From Lytechinus variegatus (taxonomy: Eukaryota; Echinodermata; Echinoidea; Temnopleuroida; Toxopneustidae): a stretch of 64,000 nucleotides of DNA. Of the stretch, positions 59,401 to 64,000 are shown in pieces. Location of the stretch: NCBI RefSeq assembly GCF_018143015.1, contig NC_054749.1:34676500-34740499 (forward strand), read 5' to 3'. The notes beneath the pieces were generated by a model. That model did not search any database. It was given only the letters and a program-made list of their open reading frames with translations, and was not told the origin of the DNA. Made by a program: the position numbers and the translations under genes. How positions within the stretch are numbered: the first letter of the stretch is position 1; each line of letters begins with the position of its first letter.

Positions 59401-62400
59401 TAGAGAACGAATTGCATTGTTACAGGCAGATTGAGTAATATATCTTCTAATTCGAGAAATATTCCTTAAATGAAAAGTTACAGTAGTGCATATTTGAGAA
59501 ACACGGTCCACCATTGACATTTCTCTATCAAAAATTACACCAAGATTTTTAACAGTAACTGAAGGGCTTATGGATATATCGCCGACTGTTAACTTCAGAT
59601 CTGGCAGATTGCGTAGACTGTGTGGAGAGGCCGCTATGAAGAATTCTGTTTTTGAGTCATTTAACTTTAATTTATTAACTGTCATCCAGTTTCTAATATC
59701 TGAGATACAGTTCTGAAGTCGAAACAGAGCGACAACTAAATCTCCTGGGATTTTCGGATTAAATGAAATATACAATTGGGTGTCATCGGCATAAAGATGG
59801 TAGTTGATACAATGATGTGTAATAATATTACCAACTGGTAGGGTGTATATAGAATACCCGATAGGGCCTACTACCGAACCTTGCGGAAGACCAAAATCAA
59901 GGTTAGTGGGTTTGGATAGTTTACCAGTAATGTTAACTCTGGAGGACCATCCTGTGAGGTATGACTCAAACCATGACAGAGCTGTAGATCTCACACCTAT
60001 TCTGCTGTAAAGACGAGATAAAAGAATTTTGTGGTCGATCGTGTCGAAAGCAGCAGATAAATCTAAAAGTGCGATCAAAACAACTCTGTTACAGTCAAGG
60101 GAAAACATGATATCATTTTTAACTTTAACCAATGCCGACTCTGTGCTATGATGCGACCTGTAAGCAGATTGAACAGAATCAAACATATTATTGCTTTCGA
60201 TGTGTTGAACTAGTTGTGAACAAGCTGCTTTTTCAATGAGTTTAGCAAGGAAGGAGAGATTAGAAACTGGTCTGTAGTTTGAAAGTTCATTTTTATCCAA
60301 GTTCGGCTTTTTCAACAGAGGTCTAACAATTGATGAATGTGCTCCTAAAGGGAAACTACCTGTAGATAGAGAGTTATTAATTATGTCGGTGATTAATGGC
60401 AATAACTGAACAAGATTATCTCTTAGAAGCCATGTCGGGATTGGATCTAACATACAGGATGTGTTAGTGAAATTCATAATAAGCTTGGACACATCAGATT
60501 GAGTATATGATTGAAAGCTTTCAAAGAGAGGAATAGTTTCGTCAACTGAATCAACAAACCTAGTGTCAGGGACAACATTCAGAGCATCAATTTCTTCTCT
60601 AATCTTATCGAATCTATGACATGACTCTGAACATTGTTCAATGAAGGGTTAATGTATTCTACTTGTGATAAACTCTGAATGGATTTGAAATCAGTGTGCA
60701 TATTATTGGGCAAGTTTAATATACATGTACATTTTAGAATAAAATAAATGGATGGAAATATGTTTTTTGTGAATGGGATGTTGGCTTCTATTACATCTGT
60801 GATTCTGATTCCAAATATTAAAACATTTTGGCCCTTATTCTGAAGTCGAGTTTAAAGGGATGGTCCGGGCTGAAAATGTTTATAGCCTAATAGATGAGTA
60901 AAATTCACTGAGCAAAATACTGAAAATTTCATCAAAATCGGTCAACAAGTAATAAAGCTATAGTAGTCTAAACAGTCGTCATGAATATTCATTAGGTGGG
61001 CTGATGATGTCACATCTCCACTTTCCATTTTCTTATGTTATTACATAAAATCATAATTTTTTCATTATTTCATACTTAAACCACAACTTTAAACCTGAGT
61101 TTAAGTTAAACCTGACTTCAGAATATGGGCCTTTATGTTCATGTTATATCGTTTGAGTACTGGCGAAGCTTTCTGAATGATTTTGAAAAGAAAATAATTT
61201 CCGAATGTATGCTTAGACATCAATTTGGTGATTTTATTTCTTATTCAATACACAGTATGAATACTGGCATTACAAGATCAATATCATCAGAAAGTACATC
61301 CAATTCATCAACATCTGGTTCAGCTGCATTGTCGTCAATAGAAGACAGGCCATCGACCTCTGGGGACCTTGGGTCATCATCATCATCCACTCAACAGAAG
61401 AGGCAAGCTTCACCATCCAACTCGGCCATTGGCTCCACCAAAGTACCCAAATGGTTCAAGATGGGTAAGTTTCCTTTGTATTGGCAGTAGGTCCTTTGGC
61501 ATCATTGCACAAGGTGTTTTTGTACATTTTGTCGATCTCCATTTAGGGGTAGTAGATGGGTACCTTTTAAGAATAAATTAATTGAATGCTTAAGTAATAA
61601 TAATAATATACTAATTTATGTAGCGCAGAAACTATGTGCATATATCCTACTGTGCTGCAATTACGAGCTAGTGAAATGGTTGAGGACAAATTTAGAAAAG
61701 GGGGAAAAGAAATGTATGGGAATTATTTGAACAGATAAGTTTTTTGTTTAAGTTTGAACGTTTCTACTGGACAGGATCTTATTACATTTACATTACATTG
61801 CAAACTATTCCATAATTGTTGGGTTGCACAGGCAAAAGCATGATCTCCCAAAGTTATCTTTGTATTATGAGTGGGGATATGAAGAAGCAAATTATCCTGA
61901 AAACTACGCAAGTTGTGAGAGTGTCTGTGAACTTTTCTTTGTAAAAGCTCAGAAATGTAACTGGGGGCTTGGCCACGTAGTGCCTTGTATATGATTAACA
62001 AATTCTTGAAAGATATTCGTTGGCGAACTGGAAGCCAGTGCAGACAGTGTAATCCTTAAAAATCTAGATTGACTGCAAATCAGCTGTGCACATGCGTTCT
62101 GTACTTGCTGAAGACGCCCAATTTGAGATGATGGTAGCCCATACAGCAAACTGTTACAATAATCTAGCTTACTAATCATGCATGCATGGACAATTGTCTT
62201 CATGCTTTCATTGTCAAAGTATTTCTGTATACGTCTGAGGTTGTATATCATATGAAATGAAGATTTACACACATTTATTCAAGATTTATTCAATTGCGAG
62301 TCAAAAAATAATCCAAGATATCTTACATTAGAATTTGGTTCTATGACTGAACTGCCAACTGATATCTCGTCAAAATCTAGCTTATTCAGTTGTTTAGATG

Positions 62401-62981
62401 TACCGATAACAAGTTCCCATTATGGGTAGTCATGGTAAGGCTGGGGTAATAGTATGCAGTACTTAAAAACATTGGATAAAGCACTATAGAAATGTTACAT
62501 AAAAACTTGGTTGTTAATGTTTGAAAGCATTGGCTTACTGCCTTACAAGTCAATCTCGATAAGCTCAACACAATTTATGATTACCATATTTTATTCTTTT
62601 TGCGGGTGATACATTGTGTAGAAAGATATCATCATCTTACCATATCAGTGGTTGGATTTTGGGTTATATTGAAGAGGGGGGGGGTGCACAGAAAACAAAT
62701 CTATGTCGTATAGCATCAAAGAAACAAACAAGATAAAGGCAATTAATACCTAAAAGAATCCAACTACCCCCACCCCTTCCCCCAAGAAAGGTTACCATTA
62801 AAAAAAAAAAAAAATATTGACAAGCAAAAAATGGGCTTATTTCCATCTTCCCTCCCAAAGGGAGGGGGTAGTAAGGAAAGGGGAACGCAAATCATTGCAG
62901 GCACCCCCACCCCCCCATGCTAAGACCAAATGTTCATCACTTTTATTTCGTTTTCTCTGTTTCTTAACAGGCAAAAGGTGA
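44454..62981 (+). CDS. ASPSCR1: TUG/ASPL, tether containing a UBX domain
   Basis: Exons: 44454-44534, 45431-45486, 46482-46703, 50042-50114, 50514-50587, 51352-51943, 53170-53295, 54024-54095, 54298-54437, 54974-55052, 55545-55611, 56431-56493, 56969-57021, 57633-57684, 58639-58711, 61256-61464, 62971-62981. Total 2043 nt, 680 aa, with all phases agreeing; human ASPSCR1 has 553. TUG holds GLUT4 vesicles at the Golgi and binds p97/VCP. The N-terminal ubiquitin-like domain shows VLCPNGRRQIVKVSPNTRIL and FRYSNVPNNAKLELV; a second such region includes LRATTLRGLGLMGGRAIIR. PDEFFDLTVDDVRKRL (about 458-473) and the UBX domain (about 503-590, FPDRIILQGFFRP, TTPPKTVLKD, KLFPAAVVHFG) follow. The end KVPKWFKMGKR matches human KVPKWLKLPASKR. 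The extra length is in exon 6, a Ser/Glu-rich low-complexity linker of about 197 codons. An AATAAA lies at 63306-63311. Confidence 0.96.
45664..45795. repeat. Short interspersed repeat, copy 2
   Basis: See 23560-23695: GGGGGGCTTCAGCCCCCACT, then CATAAAAATTACCATAGGAT, then TTTGCATGGTCAGCCCCCC. It lies in TUG intron 2. Confidence 0.75.
47229..49411 (+). repeat. Eight dispersed direct copies of GTGAGTGACACGACA in TUG intron 3
   Basis: Copies start (counting the usual leading C) at 47229, 47397, 47585, 47608, 49194, 49213, 49230 and 49396. All are on the + strand and all keep the 15-mer exactly; seven of eight have C before it. They fall in two clusters of four, on either side of about 1.6 kb that has no recognised gene. 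The first two and last two copies are each about 167 bp apart. Confidence 0.9.
50692..50832. repeat. Long hairpin in TUG intron 5
   Basis: The centre TGGTCTGGCA-ataagag-TGCCAGACCA is flanked by GGAAATATTTTTATCC and GGATAAAATATTTCCC, and further out by CAAATATAC and GTATATTTG. It is probably a very short MITE. Confidence 0.75.
53327..53621 (-). mobile_element. tRNA-derived SINE, copy 1
   Basis: Read on the minus strand it starts GGAGCGTTGTGGCCCAGTGG (A-box), then GGGTTCAAATCCC (B-box), a body with CCTTCAGCAAGAAATTCATC, and ends with a TATATAAGTAGCC stretch and an AT-rich triplet tail (ATTATTATT). Located in TUG intron 7. Confidence 0.85.
55168..55445 (+). mobile_element. tRNA-derived SINE, copy 2
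   Basis: Same family as 53327-53621 in the opposite orientation: GGAGCATTGTGGCCCAGTGG, GGGTTTGAATCCCAGCC, CCTTCAGCAAGAAATTTATC, ending near GGCGCTATATAAATGCC. Located in TUG intron 10. Confidence 0.85.
57941..58110. mobile_element. MITE family B, diverged copy 3
   Basis: GTGGGTGTTTCATAAAGCTG at the left and CAGCTTTATGACCCCCCC at the right. It also has paired ATGACTTTATGCATGACTGG and CCAGTCATCCATAAAGTCAT. Confidence 0.75.
58115..58447. mobile_element. MITE family B, copy 4, split by a nested MITE
   Basis: GGGGGGGGGTCATAAAACTG at the left, AAACCATCGCCAATGGA core, and CTTTATGAATCACCCATC at the right. It is interrupted at 58228-58389. Confidence 0.8.
58228..58389. mobile_element. Nested MITE (family F) inside a family B copy
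   Basis: The ends TACCATGGTCACATTT and AAATGTGATGAAGGTA are inverted, with inner CGGCCGTACGG/CCATACGGCAGCCG. The host reads GGATCA before and TCACCAGTCG after, so a TCA target duplication is likely; intact family B copies read GGATCACCAGTCG. Confidence 0.8.
58828..60650 (-). mobile_element. L2/CR1-like LINE fragment with reverse transcriptase, 5'-truncated
   Basis: An open frame runs 60648 to 58939 on the minus strand (the first Met at 60492 gives 517 residues). It shows LLDLSAAFDTIDH, the GLPQGSVVGP motif, and the catalytic LYADDTQLY, then LDYCNGLLSNIP, SLHWLPI, and a C-terminal FSNPDF. The frame is uninterrupted but lacks the endonuclease and the N-terminal part. After the stop the 3' tail carries AAGCGCTTTGGGCC-like sequence and an ATT-type repeat ending near 58828, as in L2-type LINEs. 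It lies in TUG intron 15, antisense to the gene. The intact frame suggests a fairly recent insertion. Confidence 0.88.
60829..61131. mobile_element. MITE family C, copy 2, carrying a nested TTAA-flanked fragment
   Basis: Ends GGCCCTTATTCTGAAGTCGA and TGACTTCAGAATATGGGCC match family C. After GAGTTTAA the sequence AGGGATGGTCCGGGC begins a Kolobok-like MITE half with CTGAAAATTTCATCAAAATC, running to about 61068. Confidence 0.75.
61590..62410 (-). mobile_element. Second L2/CR1-like LINE fragment, decayed
   Basis: Minus-strand pieces read LNKLDFDEISVGSSVIEPNS, NVRYLGLFFDSQLNKS, SKLDYCNSLLYGLP, and IYKALRGQAPSYISELL, with a stop and a frameshift between them. They correspond to the C-terminal part of the reverse transcriptase ORF, related to but distinct from the copy at 58828-60650. 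The 3' end has an ATTATTATT tail near 61595. It lies in TUG intron 16 (after exon 61256-61464). Confidence 0.8.
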
Positions 62982-64000
62982 TACTCTTTTTCATTCTTCA
63001 AAGTGGGATCTGGTTGCAGTAACGTGAGAAGATACAATCAGTGTTTACAAACTTCAAAATAGCTTCTATCATTATATTACATTTTGGCCGAAACGGTCAA
63101 GCGGTTGTACCTTTTGTTTTATTAGATAAGCCATCGACCTCCTCTCTGTTTTGAAGAATTTATTGTTTTATGTGAGTTTAAAAGATTGTATGCAAGGCAT
63201 TCACAAAATCACTTTATTCATCACAGAGCTGCTATTGATGTTATTTACACCAGGCTCATGTAAGAGATGCAGCTCCAATGGATGATCATAATTATACCTA
63301 AAACAAATAAATCATAAATGCTTAAACTATGATCCTGATTTTGTTCTTGATATAAATTCAACAAATAGGTAACAGTGATAATACCGTTAGCAAACAGAGA
63401 TGTCTAGTCTTAGGTCTTTGAATGATTTCAGACCGTGACCACTCCCCTTTTCAGGCCTATCAAGGCTTTACGGGGGGGGGGGGGTCAATCTGTCGTGCCC
63501 AGTGAGTAAAAGTGACTGGGATATCTGATGAAAACTGTGTTTGCCCTTGAGATTGCACTCAACTAATTTACCTCTCTTTCATTTAAAATATCTTCATAAA
63601 TCTTAGTAGTATATTTGGGTCATTTGTGTAGGTTTAATCTTTATCTGTAAGTGGTATTCCATCCCAGATACATAACGTTTACATCCTTCCTGTTCTGAAT
63701 GTGTGTAGATAGCGATGTTCATATTTCACTTAAGGGAGAATGAAACCTTTGGAACAAGATAGCTTTTGTGAACACAGAAAAATCAAAGAAACAGATCAAC
63801 AAAAGTTTGAGATAAATCGGACAAATAATGAGAAAGTTATGAGCACTTGAATATTGCAATCACTAATGCTATGGAGATCCTCAAATTGGCAATGCGATAA
63901 AGATGTGTGATGTCACTTGTGAACAAGTCTCCCCATTACCTTAGTATATATTTCACTAAATAGCCTCTTTTATCACATCTATCAGTAGATCATGTGTTCT
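62982..64000. other. TUG 3' UTR and downstream sequence
   Basis: AATAAA at 63306-63311. A G run lies at about 63471-63483. At 63733 TTAAGGGAGAATGAAACC opens sequence resembling the Kolobok-like MITEs (AAGTTTGAGATAAATCGGAC, GAGAAAGTTATGAGC), cut by the window end. No further gene is seen. Confidence 0.5.

Overview
The window is animal nuclear DNA: AT-rich, intron-dense, full of MITEs, SINEs and LINE fragments. Protein similarity and repeat style suggest an echinoderm, probably a sea urchin; that assignment is inference. All four recognisable host genes lie on the + strand, mostly as short exons with matched intron phases. Most other open frames are chance frames or lie in repeats. Layout: (1) 34-922, last two exons of a KDEL receptor (ERD2 family), with a long 3' UTR. 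(2) 10588-13511, a five-exon gene (possibly with one 9-nt microexon) for an ER-lumenal canopy/saposin-like (DUF3456) protein with a signal peptide and a C-terminal KDEL. (3) 15568-39548, an 11-exon GNPTG gene (gamma subunit of GlcNAc-1-phosphotransferase, 297 aa); its signal-peptide exon sits 11.7 kb upstream of exon 2. (4) 44454-62981, a complete 17-exon ASPSCR1/TUG gene (680 aa). Three of the four encode parts of the secretory pathway, and the fourth (TUG) is a tether and p97 cofactor in membrane traffic. One neighbour encodes a KDEL-tailed protein beside the receptor that retrieves such proteins. The most striking non-host feature is a roughly 11-kb composite element at about 16.25-27.1 kb, inside GNPTG intron 1. 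Both flanks carry long inverted arrays built from a short unit (GTGTCCTATTTCACGACT and variants). Inside are a broken Merlin/ISXO2-type DDE transposase, a TATA box, and a second, unrecognised broken ORF on the same strand. Younger insertions interrupt the arrays: Kolobok-like hairpin MITEs with TTAA duplications, and a 1252-bp element in the style of a Penelope element with a 13-bp target duplication. Other notable signals are a perfect 129-nt-arm palindrome next to a (TA)n tract (5.5 kb), eight copies of a 15-mer (GTGAGTGACACGACA) in TUG intron 3, several MITE families with repeated copies, nested MITEs, two opposed copies of one SINE family, and two L2/CR1-like LINE fragments in TUG intron 15.
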